Source: an uncultured Alistipes sp.
GTDB taxonomy: Bacteria > Bacteroidota > Bacteroidia > Bacteroidales > Rikenellaceae
Direction: 5' to 3'
NCBI GenBank assembly: GCA_900769525.1
Contig: CAAGGY010000049.1
Coordinates: 1 to 8,009 of the forward strand
DNA: 8,009 nucleotides
A program made the translations under genes and the position numbers. The notes under the pieces are model-generated. The model was given only the letters and a program-made list of their open reading frames with translations, ran no database searches and was not told the origin of the DNA. Shown one piece after another: positions 1-7,479 of the stretch (the stretch's first letter is position 1; every line of letters begins with the position of its first letter).

Positions 1-2
1 AG

Positions 3-2408
3 ATGATGCACGAAGATATTTTACAAGGACTAAACCCCGCTCAGCGTGAGGCTGTGGTCAACTTCAACGGCCCCTCGCTTATCATTGCGGGTGCTGGCTC
101 AGGAAAGACACGTGTGCTCACCACACGTATTGCATATATGCTTGCTAATGGCGTAAAGCCCAGCTCGATACTTGCCTTGACATTTACCAATAAGGCTGCT
201 CGTGAGATGCGTGAGCGTATCGAGAAGATGGTGGGCAACGAGGCACGTTTCATACGTATGGGTACATTCCACTCTGTATTTTCTCGAATACTGCGTGAAA
301 ATGCCGAGCGCATAGGCTATCCCCAGAGCTACACCATCTACGAGCCAAACGACGTAAAGAACCTTGTCAAGAGCATTATCAAGGATAAAAACTTGTCAGA
401 GGAGCGCTACAAACCACAAGCTGTGGCGGCACGCATCTCTATGGCCAAGAACTCGCTAATCACACCTGGTGCCTACATTGCAAATGCTACGCTTGGCGCC
501 GAGGACCGAGAGATGAAGATGCCCGAGATTGGCGACATCTACAACGAGTACTGCATACGTTGCAAGCGCAATGGCGCCATGGACTTCGACGATTTGTTGC
601 TTCAGACAAATATCTTGCTGCGTGATGCTCCCGAAGTTTTGGAGCAGTATCAGGAGCAGTTTAAATATATACTTGTCGACGAGTATCAGGATACAAATAT
701 GGCGCAGTATATCATCGTGCGCCGCTTGGCTCTCAAACACTCGAACGTATGCGTCGTGGGTGACGATGCGCAGAGTATCTACGCCTTCCGAGGTGCTAAG
801 ATCGAAAATATCCTCTCGTTCCAGCGTGACTACCCAACCACAAAGGTCTACAAACTCGAGCAGAACTACCGCTCTACGCAGACCATTGTAGATGCTGCTA
901 ACTCGCTTATTGCCCACAACTCACGCCGTCTGGATAAGCGATGCTTCTCATCGGCTGAGATGGGCGAGAAGATACGCCTTGTGCGAGTGCTGGAGGATAG
1001 CTACGAGCCTGTAGAGGTGGCTATGGACATTAAGGATAGAGCACGTGATGGTGCCGAGTGGCGTGACTTTGCGATTCTCTATCGCACAAACAAGCAGCAC
1101 GGTCTCTTCGAGGCGGCACTCACACGTCGAGGCATCCCCTATCGTGTATATAAGGGAATGTCGCTCTTAGAGCATAAGGATGTCCGCAATATGTTGGCAT
1201 ACCTAAGCCTTATCATCAACCCTAACGACGACGAGGCCTTTAAACGTATTGTTAACTACCCTGCACGAGGCATTGGTGAGACTACCGTGGCACGCATCGA
1301 GGATATAGCACGTGCCAAGAACCTCTCTATGTGGCACGCCGTGAGTGAGCTTGTGGCATCACCTATTCACGATGCTGTGGAGAAGGTCGTGGTACGCAAG
1401 GTTGCCGATTTTGTGCGACTTATATCTGAGCTTTCGGCCATTCGTATGCAGATGAGTGTCTGCGACTTTGGTAAGGAGGTACTTGCCCGCAGTGGTATCC
1501 TACACATGCTTGAGGCTGAGAAGAAACCTGAAAACGACACCTCGAAGGACTATCTCGACCAGCTATTGTCGATGATGAGCTCCTATGAGGAGGAGTGCGC
1601 CAAGGATGTTGACGAGGGTCTGCGTGATGCTGAGTTCGAGCCTACTATCGACGAGTGGATGCAGAATATTATGCTTCAGACAGACCAGGATCAGAACGAT
1701 GATGGCAATCGTGTGACGCTTATGACAGTACACTCGGCCAAGGGCCTTGAGTACGACTATGTATATATCGTAGGTATGGAGGAGGGACTCTTCCCCTCTA
1801 ATCGCTCTATTGAGTCGCTAAGCGATTTGGAGGAGGAGCGACGACTCATGTATGTGGCCATAACACGTGCTAAGCGTGCTGTGATGCTCTCATACGCCGA
1901 GATGCGACGTGTGTGGGGTAAGACCGAGAACTCATCACCCAGCCGCTTCCTCAAGGAGATTGACAGCCAGTATGTCGAGGCTAACTTCAACATAAACGAG
2001 CTAAGTGGCCGCAGCCGCTGGGAGCGTGCCATAGGCGAGATTGGCGAGTCGTCACAGCCTGAGCGTCCTCGTCAGCGCTACGATATGCGACGTGGCGAGG
2101 TGCCTATTCGTCGTTCTTCACCCGCAGCAGAACCACAGCGTCCACGTCCCGATATTATCGCAACACCCAAGCCTCTCGACCCCTCACGTTCGGGTATGCG
2201 CTCTGTGGGTGTTCGCGCCGCCGATGCATCAGCCGCTGTTGGTGACAGCCAATACTCTGTGGGTGAGCGTGTTGAGCACCCAAAGTTTGGTGTGGGTACC
2301 ATTCAGCGTATCGACGCCCTGGCCACCGACCATAAGCTCGTCGTGGAGTTCGAAAGCTATGGCCTAAAGACGCTGCTCGCCAAGTTTGCAAAACTAACAA
2401 AGAGATAG
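3..2408 (+). CDS. pcrA: ATP-dependent 3'-5' DNA helicase, PcrA/UvrD type (superfamily 1A)
   Basis: This is an ATP-driven 3'-5' DNA translocase and helicase of the UvrD/PcrA/Rep family, cytoplasmic, acting in nucleotide excision and mismatch repair, replication-fork upkeep and removal of stalled RNA polymerase. All SF1A motifs are visible in order: Walker A AGAGSGKT (residues 29-36), TFTNKAA (60-66), GTFHS (87-91), Walker B VDEYQD (225-230), GDDAQSIYAFRG (253-264), QNYRS (287-291), TVHSAKGLEYD (575-585), and motif VI with VAITRAK (618-624), whose R622 should be the arginine finger. Residues about 665-750 form an Arg/Pro/Ser-rich, probably disordered linker. They lead to a C-terminal Tudor-like module (YSVGERVEHPKFGVGTI, 751-767) of the kind that binds RNA polymerase in PcrA. 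The 801-residue length is slightly above the usual 720-780. The start is one of two adjacent ATGs (3 or 6), and the N-terminus matches the family, so the gene looks complete although it begins at the window edge. The pcrA versus uvrD label is a naming choice; the Tudor tail favours pcrA. Confidence 0.96.
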   Translation: MMHEDILQGLNPAQREAVVNFNGPSLIIAGAGSGKTRVLTTRIAYMLANGVKPSSILALTFTNKAAREMRERIEKMVGNEARFIRMGTFHSVFSRILRENAERIGYPQSYTIYEPNDVKNLVKSIIKDKNLSEERYKPQAVAARISMAKNSLITPGAYIANATLGAEDREMKMPEIGDIYNEYCIRCKRNGAMDFDDLLLQTNILLRDAPEVLEQYQEQFKYILVDEYQDTNMAQYIIVRRLALKHSNVCVVGDDAQSIYAFRGAKIENILSFQRDYPTTKVYKLEQNYRSTQTIVDAANSLIAHNSRRLDKRCFSSAEMGEKIRLVRVLEDSYEPVEVAMDIKDRARDGAEWRDFAILYRTNKQHGLFEAALTRRGIPYRVYKGMSLLEHKDVRNMLAYLSLIINPNDDEAFKRIVNYPARGIGETTVARIEDIARAKNLSMWHAVSELVASPIHDAVEKVVVRKVADFVRLISELSAIRMQMSVCDFGKEVLARSGILHMLEAEKKPENDTSKDYLDQLLSMMSSYEEECAKDVDEGLRDAEFEPTIDEWMQNIMLQTDQDQNDDGNRVTLMTVHSAKGLEYDYVYIVGMEEGLFPSNRSIESLSDLEEERRLMYVAITRAKRAVMLSYAEMRRVWGKTENSSPSRFLKEIDSQYVEANFNINELSGRSRWERAIGEIGESSQPERPRQRYDMRRGEVPIRRSSPAAEPQRPRPDIIATPKPLDPSRSGMRSVGVRAADASAAVGDSQYSVGERVEHPKFGVGTIQRIDALATDHKLVVEFESYGLKTLLAKFAKLTKR

Positions 2409-2409
2409 T

Positions 2410-3348
2410 ATGCACGAGATTACGCTATCGGTCATAATGACCACCTACAACCACGAACGCTACATTGCCGAGGCTATCGAGAGTGTACTCCGACAGCAGA
2501 CCTCGTTTGGCGTTGAGATTGTCGTGGGCGAGGATTGCAGCACCGATAGAACGCTCAACATTGTGCAAGACTACGCCTCGATGTATCCCGAGTGCATACG
2601 CATAGTAACCTCTGAGGCAAATGTCGGCTGGCGCAAAAACTATCGTCGCACAATTGCTGCGGCACGTGGTAAGTATATCGCCCTTCTCGATGGCGACGAC
2701 TACTTCACCCACCGCAAGAAGCTCTCGATGCAGGTGGAGCTCTTGGAGGCAGACTCGGAGCTCGGTATGTGCTACACTCGCTCGGAGCGTATCGACGAGA
2801 GTGGCAACGTGACGATATATCCCGAGAGCGAGGAGTGCCCAACGAGTTTTGAGGCTATGCTCAGGCGTAACCCGGCCGAGAACTGCACCGTGGTGGCACG
2901 CCGTGAGCTTGTCGAGAGGTATTATGAGGAGGTACGTCCTGAGGAGCACCCCGAATGGTTGACCGACGACCTGCCTATGTGGCTATGGTTTGCAGCCAAT
3001 AGCAAGTACGTAGGTATCGACTGCCCAATGGCTGTGCACCGTGTACTAAAATATAGTGTAAGCCACGATACTGACTACCGCCGAAAGATAGCCTTTGTAG
3101 ACTCACTTGTCGACATAAGCCTCTGGTATGATGAGCGTTATAACGACAGCAAGTTACACAATGAGCTACTTTTGCAGAAGCACAATACAGCACTTTGGGT
3201 ATTGTCGTTCAACGGCTCTGTGGGAGAGTATGTGCGACGTTGGTGGCGTGATGCACGTGAGCACCGCCCACTATTTAGAAACATTGCCTCGTATGGCCTC
3301 TTTGCAAAGAAGATTTGCTGGCGTATGTGGCGTAAATCAACGAAATGA
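2410..3348 (+). CDS. Family 2 glycosyltransferase (GT-A fold)
   Basis: A probable cytoplasmic nucleotide-sugar-dependent inverting glycosyltransferase for surface polysaccharide, lipopolysaccharide or glycoprotein glycan. The N-terminal GT-A domain opens with SVIMTTYNHERYI (7-19). It continues with the nucleotide-binding acidic stretch GEDCSTDRT (40-48) and the metal-binding DGDD (94-97), which serves as the DXD motif. LTDDLPMW (184-191) lies where GT2 enzymes carry the acidic catalytic base. The C-terminal third (about 220-312) is helical and basic, ending in a Trp/Arg/Lys-rich tail (KKICWRMWRKS, 300-310) that could touch the inner membrane. No transmembrane helix or signal peptide is seen. 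The length of 312 residues is typical for a single-domain GT2. It starts 1 nt after the helicase stop and its stop overlaps the next start, so it is very likely cotranscribed and translationally coupled. Donor and acceptor cannot be read from sequence, and no other glycan-assembly gene is nearby. Confidence 0.9.
   Translation: MHEITLSVIMTTYNHERYIAEAIESVLRQQTSFGVEIVVGEDCSTDRTLNIVQDYASMYPECIRIVTSEANVGWRKNYRRTIAAARGKYIALLDGDDYFTHRKKLSMQVELLEADSELGMCYTRSERIDESGNVTIYPESEECPTSFEAMLRRNPAENCTVVARRELVERYYEEVRPEEHPEWLTDDLPMWLWFAANSKYVGIDCPMAVHRVLKYSVSHDTDYRRKIAFVDSLVDISLWYDERYNDSKLHNELLLQKHNTALWVLSFNGSVGEYVRRWWRDAREHRPLFRNIASYGLFAKKICWRMWRKSTK
3345..3348 (+). other. ATGA stop/start overlap (translational coupling)
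   Basis: The TGA stop of the glycosyltransferase (3346-3348) overlaps the ATG of endonuclease III (3345-3347) in an ATGA tetranucleotide. A second in-frame ATG follows at 3348-3350, so initiation could use either. No Shine-Dalgarno-like sequence precedes it (the upstream bases are AAATCAACGAA). This fits reinitiation by ribosomes finishing the upstream gene. Confidence 0.8.
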
Positions 3349-3998
3349 TGAGAAGCAAGGAGCGATATAGCTATATTATAGAGTACTTCTCGAAGGCTAT
3401 GCCTACGGCCGAGAGTGAGCTCAACTACACTACACCTTTCGAGCTGTTGGTGGCAGTTGTGCTATCGGCGCAGTGCACCGACAAGCGTGTCAACCTCACA
3501 ACACCAGCACTATTTGCTGCATATCCCGATGCAGAGGCTATGTCGAAAGCCTCAGTAGAGGAGATATACGAATATATCAAGAGCATCTCCTATCCAAACA
3601 ACAAGGCTAAGCACCTCGCCTCGCTATCACGCCAGATTGTGGAGCGTTTTGGTGGTGAGGTACCCACCGACCCCGATGACCTACAGTCGTTGCAGGGTGT
3701 GGGTCGTAAGACAGCAAATGTTGTGGGTGCTGTGCTCTGGGGTAGGGAGGTTATGCCTGTCGACACGCACGTATTTCGTGTTGCAGCACGCATAGGCCTC
3801 AGCCGCAATGCCAAGACACCACTTGCCACCGAGCGACAGTTAGAGAAAGGTTTTCCTAAGGAGCTTCTTCCCATTGCCCACCACTGGCTGATTCTTCACG
3901 GAAGATACACTTGTTTGGCACGTAAGCCTAAGTGCGAGAGTTGTGGCATTACCGAGGCCTGCAAATATTACAACGAGCAAATAAAAATCGTAAAGTAG
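3345..3998 (+). CDS. nth: Endonuclease III, DNA glycosylase/AP lyase
   Basis: A bifunctional base-excision-repair enzyme that removes oxidised pyrimidines and cleaves the abasic site by beta-elimination, acting on chromosomal DNA in the cytoplasm. The six-helix domain carries LSAQCTDKRVN (40-50). The helix-hairpin-helix LQGVGRKTANVV (116-127) holds the catalytic lysine K122, equivalent to E. coli K120. The Gly/Pro-Asp loop MPVDTHVFRV (137-146) supplies the catalytic aspartate D140. The C-terminus has the complete [4Fe-4S] loop with cysteines at 190, 197, 200 and 206, in the exact C-X6-C-X2-C-X5-C spacing of the family. The 217-residue length matches the usual 210-220. All catalytic and cluster residues are present, so an active enzyme is expected. 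It overlaps the glycosyltransferase gene by 4 nt, and the S41 peptidase gene begins 4 nt after its stop. MutY is excluded because the C-terminal adenine-recognition domain is absent. Confidence 0.97.
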   Translation: MMRSKERYSYIIEYFSKAMPTAESELNYTTPFELLVAVVLSAQCTDKRVNLTTPALFAAYPDAEAMSKASVEEIYEYIKSISYPNNKAKHLASLSRQIVERFGGEVPTDPDDLQSLQGVGRKTANVVGAVLWGREVMPVDTHVFRVAARIGLSRNAKTPLATERQLEKGFPKELLPIAHHWLILHGRYTCLARKPKCESCGITEACKYYNEQIKIVK

Positions 3999-4002
3999 TG
4001 AT

Positions 4003-5421
4003 ATGAAGCGTTTAACACTAATTATTACCCTGCTTTTGGCAGCTTGTACCAAGGCCACACCAGGTATTGACAACCCGAATCCTGGCCCAAACAGACAGAT
4101 AGACAGGGATATTATTGCCTACATAGACAAACGACTCACGGAGGAGTACTACTGGTTAGATGAGGTTGAGCAGAAGAGCCACCAATTTGATAGAGAGCAT
4201 TGTCAGTGGTCGGACTACCTCGCAAACTCACTATCAAAGCTAAAGACAAACAGCGATGATGGCTATGTCAAGAGTAATGGTCAACGTAGCTTCTACTCAT
4301 ATATCAGAGAGTATACCACATCTACACGAGCAGAGGCCACTGGCTTTGGCCTGCTGCTACACTACACAATACTTGCCACCGACAGAGAGAATAACCACTA
4401 CTGCTTCGTTGTCGACCATGTATATCCCAACTCACCCGCCGCAAAGGCTGGCATCAAGCGTGGCGACATGATTACGATGATAGATAGTGGCTATATAACA
4501 CAGAGCAACTACTCAAGTCTATTTAACGCCATTCAGGGTAGCACCAAGACTGGGGTTAAGTTACAGCTTATGCGCCAGACTACCAAGGAGAGCTACACTG
4601 TGGAGCTGGGCAAGGCGACCTACGATGAGAGTCCTGTGGCGCACTATGAGGTGATTGAGATTGACGATATGAAGATTGGCTATCTCGCCTATTTGGGCTT
4701 TGAGAGTGAGTATGACGATGAGTTACTCTCGGCACTCAGGGAACTTGCTACGGAGGGAGTCCAGGAGTTTGTTCTCGACCTCCGAATCAATCGTGGTGGC
4801 TCGGTAAACTCGGCTGCAAAGCTCTGTTCGGCACTTATGCCTGCAACATTCGAAGATAGCACACTCTGCACGCTTATGCGCAATCCAAAGAATATGAAAA
4901 GTGAGCAGAAGTCAACATTTAGCCTCAAGGATGCAGGCTCGATTCTTAGTCTTAGCAACCTCACAGTGCTATGCTCCAACTACTCGGCTTCGGCCTCTGA
5001 GCTCGTTATTATGGGTCTGCGTGGCCTCGATGTTCCCGTTCGACTCATCGGCACACAGACAGAGGGAAAGAACTGCGGTATGGACGTAACACGCAAAACA
5101 ATAAGTGGCAAGAACTTAGAGTTCGCCCCCATCACCTTTATGTGCTTGAATGCAAAGGGTGAGGGCGACTGGGGCGAGGGAATACTCCCTGACATAGACC
5201 TCAAAGATGAGGCCAATAGCGTTGGTGTTCATGACACTAATTATCCTATGCCTCGCAGCGAGTGGGGTGACCATGAGCACGACATTGCCCTTGTAGTGGC
5301 CCTTGCAGAGATTACAGGCAAGAGTATCTCAACACCTACACGTGCAAGCTCTATTGCTCAGTATCCTATTGCCGCAAGCATTGAGGCTCCAATGGATGGT
5401 ATTCGTCTATATCAGGACTAA
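4003..5421 (+). CDS. S41 family serine peptidase, lipoprotein with PDZ domain
   Basis: A predicted envelope serine peptidase related to C-terminal processing (Tsp/CtpA) and tricorn-core proteases. A short signal peptide (MKRLTLIITLLLAAC) ends in lipobox LAAC with lipidated C15. No acidic export signal follows the Cys, so retention on the periplasmic side of a membrane is plausible. Residues about 33-105 match the helical N-terminal domain seen in Bacteroidetes S41 proteins (RLTEEYYWLDEV, 44-55). A PDZ domain spans about 112-205, with VYPNSPAAKAGIKRGD at 140-155. The catalytic domain shows LDLRINRGG (258-266), the serine motif SASASE (328-333, nucleophile probably S330) and a lysine in TEGKN (353-357, K356), 26 residues away, close to the spacing of the Ser-Lys dyad in characterised CTPs. 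The 472-residue length is normal for this group. Its start is 4 nt after nth, so cotranscription is likely. The substrate is unknown; possibilities include misfolded envelope proteins or dietary or host peptides. Confidence 0.9.
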   Translation: MKRLTLIITLLLAACTKATPGIDNPNPGPNRQIDRDIIAYIDKRLTEEYYWLDEVEQKSHQFDREHCQWSDYLANSLSKLKTNSDDGYVKSNGQRSFYSYIREYTTSTRAEATGFGLLLHYTILATDRENNHYCFVVDHVYPNSPAAKAGIKRGDMITMIDSGYITQSNYSSLFNAIQGSTKTGVKLQLMRQTTKESYTVELGKATYDESPVAHYEVIEIDDMKIGYLAYLGFESEYDDELLSALRELATEGVQEFVLDLRINRGGSVNSAAKLCSALMPATFEDSTLCTLMRNPKNMKSEQKSTFSLKDAGSILSLSNLTVLCSNYSASASELVIMGLRGLDVPVRLIGTQTEGKNCGMDVTRKTISGKNLEFAPITFMCLNAKGEGDWGEGILPDIDLKDEANSVGVHDTNYPMPRSEWGDHEHDIALVVALAEITGKSISTPTRASSIAQYPIAASIEAPMDGIRLYQD

Positions 5422-5434
5422 CACAAACAAAACA

Positions 5435-5440
5435 TAAGGA
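5435..5440 (+). promoter_or_regulatory. Possible ribosome binding sequence upstream of pullulanase
   Basis: TAAGGA lies 3 nt before the ATG at 5444, within an A-rich 22-nt spacer. This is the only junction in the + strand cluster with a recognisable purine-rich Shine-Dalgarno-like stretch. The 3-nt spacing is short, and Bacteroidota rely little on Shine-Dalgarno pairing, so A-richness may matter more than the match. It supports the chosen start over the internal ATG at codon 32, which would remove the signal peptide. Confidence 0.35.
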
Positions 5441-5443
5441 ATT

Positions 5444-7414
5444 ATGACTCTACACAACTTCTTGAGCTATGGCGCATTGCTATTTGCTGCCATAGGATTT
5501 GTCGCCTGCGCAGGCTCCGTGACTAAGAGTAATGAGATGGCAATCCCAGATAAGCCTATCGAGGAGATGACCTACACACCTGAACGAACAACCTTCGAGG
5601 TGTGGGGACCAACAGCCGAGAGCGCTGTTGTGCGCCTCTACAATGGCGAGGAGCTCATCGAGGAGATATCTATGGTTAGGAGCGAGAGCGGTCTTTGGAG
5701 AGCTACGGCTGAGGGTGATCGTCGTGGTCAGCTATACGCCTTCCAGCTCACCGTCGATGGTAAGACCTTGAAGGAGACTGCTGGTATCTTTGCCAAGGCT
5801 CTTGGTGTCAATGGCGACCGTGGCGCTATCATCGACCTTCGTGACACTGACCCTGAGGGTTGGAGCGAGGATCGCAGCCCAGAGTTTAAGCCCGAGGAGA
5901 GGGTAATATATGAGATGCACTACCGTGATATGACTGCTCACGCCTCGGCAGGTAGCAGCCACCCAGGCAAGTATCTCGGCATGGCGGAGCGTGGCACTCG
6001 CTCAGTTGAGGGCCTTGCAACAGGCCTCGACCACCTCGTTGAGATGGGCGTGACACACGTGCATCTCTTGCCTACTGCCGACTTCGGCTCTATCGACGAG
6101 TCAAAGCCTACAGACCAGTATAACTGGGGCTATGAGCCTAAGAACTACAGCGCACCAGAGGGAACATACTCAACAGATGCTGCCAACCCTGAGGCTCGAG
6201 TGCGTGAGCTTAAAACATTGGTAAAGGCTATGCACGACGCAGGCCTCAACGTCGTTCTCGACGTGGTGTATAACCATACTACATCGACCGAGAACTGCGG
6301 CTTTGAGCTTACTGTACCTGGCTACTTCTATCGTATGCGTGAGGATGGCTCGTTTGCCGATGGCTCGGGTTGCGGCAACGAGACAGCGAGCGAGAAGCCT
6401 ATGATGCAGAAATATATCGTCGAGTCGTTGGAGTATTGGGTTAAGGAGTATCACATTGACGGCTTCCGTTTCGACCTTATGGCTATTCACGACATTGAGA
6501 CTATGAAGCTTATCCGCCAGCGTCTTGAGGCGCTTAATCCAAATATCTTGCTCTATGGCGAGGGCTGGGCAGCAAGTGCTCCTCTCTACGATGAGTCGAA
6601 GCTTGCCTTCAAGCGCTACACATATCAGATGCCTGGCGTGGGTGCCTTCTCGGACGATATTCGCAATGCATTGCGTGGTACGCTCGACCTATCGCAGGGT
6701 GGCTTTATCCATGGTGTTGAGGGCAACAAGGAGGCGCTTAAGTTTGGTATCGCTGGTGGTGTTGAGCACCCTGAAGTTAAGCACTCAGAGGCAGCTTGGT
6801 GTGCCAACCCAACACAGCACATTAGCTACGTGTCGTGCCACGATGACCACAACATGCGTGATCGCCTCGAGCATATCTCGCCTGAGGCCTCAGAGCAGGA
6901 GCTCCTTAATATGGTTAAGCTCGCACACTTTGGTGTCTTCACATCGCAGGGTATTCCATTTATCTTCTGCGGCGAGGAGATGTTCCGCTCGAAGCACGGC
7001 GAGAAGAATACATATAATATGCCTGATAAGTACAACGCTATTGACTGGGCATTGAAACACCGCTACAACTCGTTAGTTGAGTATGTCAAGTCGCTTATTG
7101 CCCTTCGCAAGGCCCACCCAGCATTCTCGCTCCAGACCGCAGAGCGTGTGCGTGAGCACCTATCGTTCATCGAGAATGAGAACGCAGCAGCAGTAGGCTT
7201 TGTGCTCGATAAGTTGGAGGGTATCGACTCTGCTAAGCGCATCGTGGTGCTTATGAATGGCTCGCGTGAGGAGGTTGAGTTTGCAATCCCTGAGGGCAAC
7301 TACAAGTGGATTAGCGACGGTGAGTGTTGGTGGCTCAATGGTGGCGAGGCTGTAGAGGCTAACGGCTCGTTGCGTGTAGCGCCAATCAGCGCTATTATCA
7401 TCGCAGAGTTTTAA
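5444..7414 (+). CDS. pulA: Type I pullulanase, GH13 debranching lipoprotein
   Basis: Hydrolyses alpha-1,6 branch linkages in pullulan, amylopectin or glycogen-derived dextrins. The signal peptide ends in FVAC (19-22), so C22 is the likely lipidation site and a periplasmic or outer-membrane location is expected. Residues about 45-120 form a CBM48-like beta domain (FEVWGPTAESAVVRLYN, 51-67). The GH13 barrel has signature YNWGYEP (226-232; the classical type I form is YNWGYDP), region I DVVYNHT (273-279), region II DGFRFDLMAIHD (339-350, nucleophile D344), region III LLYGEGW (369-375, acid/base E373) and region IV SCHDDHN (464-470, transition-state Asp D467). A C-terminal beta domain runs from about 565 to 656. 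The length of 656 fits short Bacteroidetes and Bacillus AmyX-type pullulanases. The n-region lacks Lys/Arg, which is unusual for a signal peptide. It is the last gene before a strong terminator. No SusC/SusD pair is visible nearby, so it is not obviously part of a polysaccharide utilisation locus. Confidence 0.94.
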   Translation: MTLHNFLSYGALLFAAIGFVACAGSVTKSNEMAIPDKPIEEMTYTPERTTFEVWGPTAESAVVRLYNGEELIEEISMVRSESGLWRATAEGDRRGQLYAFQLTVDGKTLKETAGIFAKALGVNGDRGAIIDLRDTDPEGWSEDRSPEFKPEERVIYEMHYRDMTAHASAGSSHPGKYLGMAERGTRSVEGLATGLDHLVEMGVTHVHLLPTADFGSIDESKPTDQYNWGYEPKNYSAPEGTYSTDAANPEARVRELKTLVKAMHDAGLNVVLDVVYNHTTSTENCGFELTVPGYFYRMREDGSFADGSGCGNETASEKPMMQKYIVESLEYWVKEYHIDGFRFDLMAIHDIETMKLIRQRLEALNPNILLYGEGWAASAPLYDESKLAFKRYTYQMPGVGAFSDDIRNALRGTLDLSQGGFIHGVEGNKEALKFGIAGGVEHPEVKHSEAAWCANPTQHISYVSCHDDHNMRDRLEHISPEASEQELLNMVKLAHFGVFTSQGIPFIFCGEEMFRSKHGEKNTYNMPDKYNAIDWALKHRYNSLVEYVKSLIALRKAHPAFSLQTAERVREHLSFIENENAAAVGFVLDKLEGIDSAKRIVVLMNGSREEVEFAIPEGNYKWISDGECWWLNGGEAVEANGSLRVAPISAIIIAEF

Positions 7415-7433
7415 TTAAACATCCAATCTACAT

Positions 7434-7463
7434 AAGGCTCGAGCTTTGCTCGGGCCTTTTTTT
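7434..7463 (+). terminator. Intrinsic terminator after the pullulanase operon
   Basis: An 11-bp stem pairs 7434-7444 (AAGGCTCGAGC) with 7448-7458 (GCTCGGGCCTT), with one T-G wobble and a TTT loop. It runs into seven consecutive T residues (7457-7463). It lies 19 nt past the pullulanase stop. On the opposite strand the hairpin is not followed by a T-tract, so it should act mainly on + strand transcripts. Confidence 0.93.
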
Positions 7464-7479
7464 GTAGGAGAGCATAGGT

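Larger units (their letters stand above)
3..7463 (+). other. Predicted five-gene transcription unit
   Basis: Five same-strand genes are separated by 1 nt, an overlap of 4 nt, 4 nt and 22 nt, with no hairpin-plus-T-tract between them, and end at the terminator at 7434-7463. No convincing Bacteroidetes promoter (TTTG and TAnnTTTG boxes) fits in the junctions. The promoter is therefore expected upstream of the window, although internal promoters within coding sequence cannot be excluded. Cotranscription is inferred from spacing alone. Confidence 0.65.

Noticed and set aside
456..917. 153-codon open frame on the - strand inside the helicase gene
   Set aside because: It is antisense to conserved helicase motifs II and III, its translation resembles no family, and it is explained by the codon bias of the real gene.
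2425..2949. 174-codon open frame on the - strand inside the glycosyltransferase gene
   Set aside because: It covers the conserved GT-A core on the opposite strand and shows no recognisable motif.
3345..3998. MutY adenine glycosylase as an alternative to endonuclease III
   Set aside because: The catalytic lysine K122 is present and the protein ends just after the iron-sulphur loop, without MutY's C-terminal domain.
6525..7055. 176-codon + strand frame inside the pullulanase gene
   Set aside because: It is an out-of-frame overlap with the catalytic domain; its Ser/Arg-rich translation is typical of a shifted frame.
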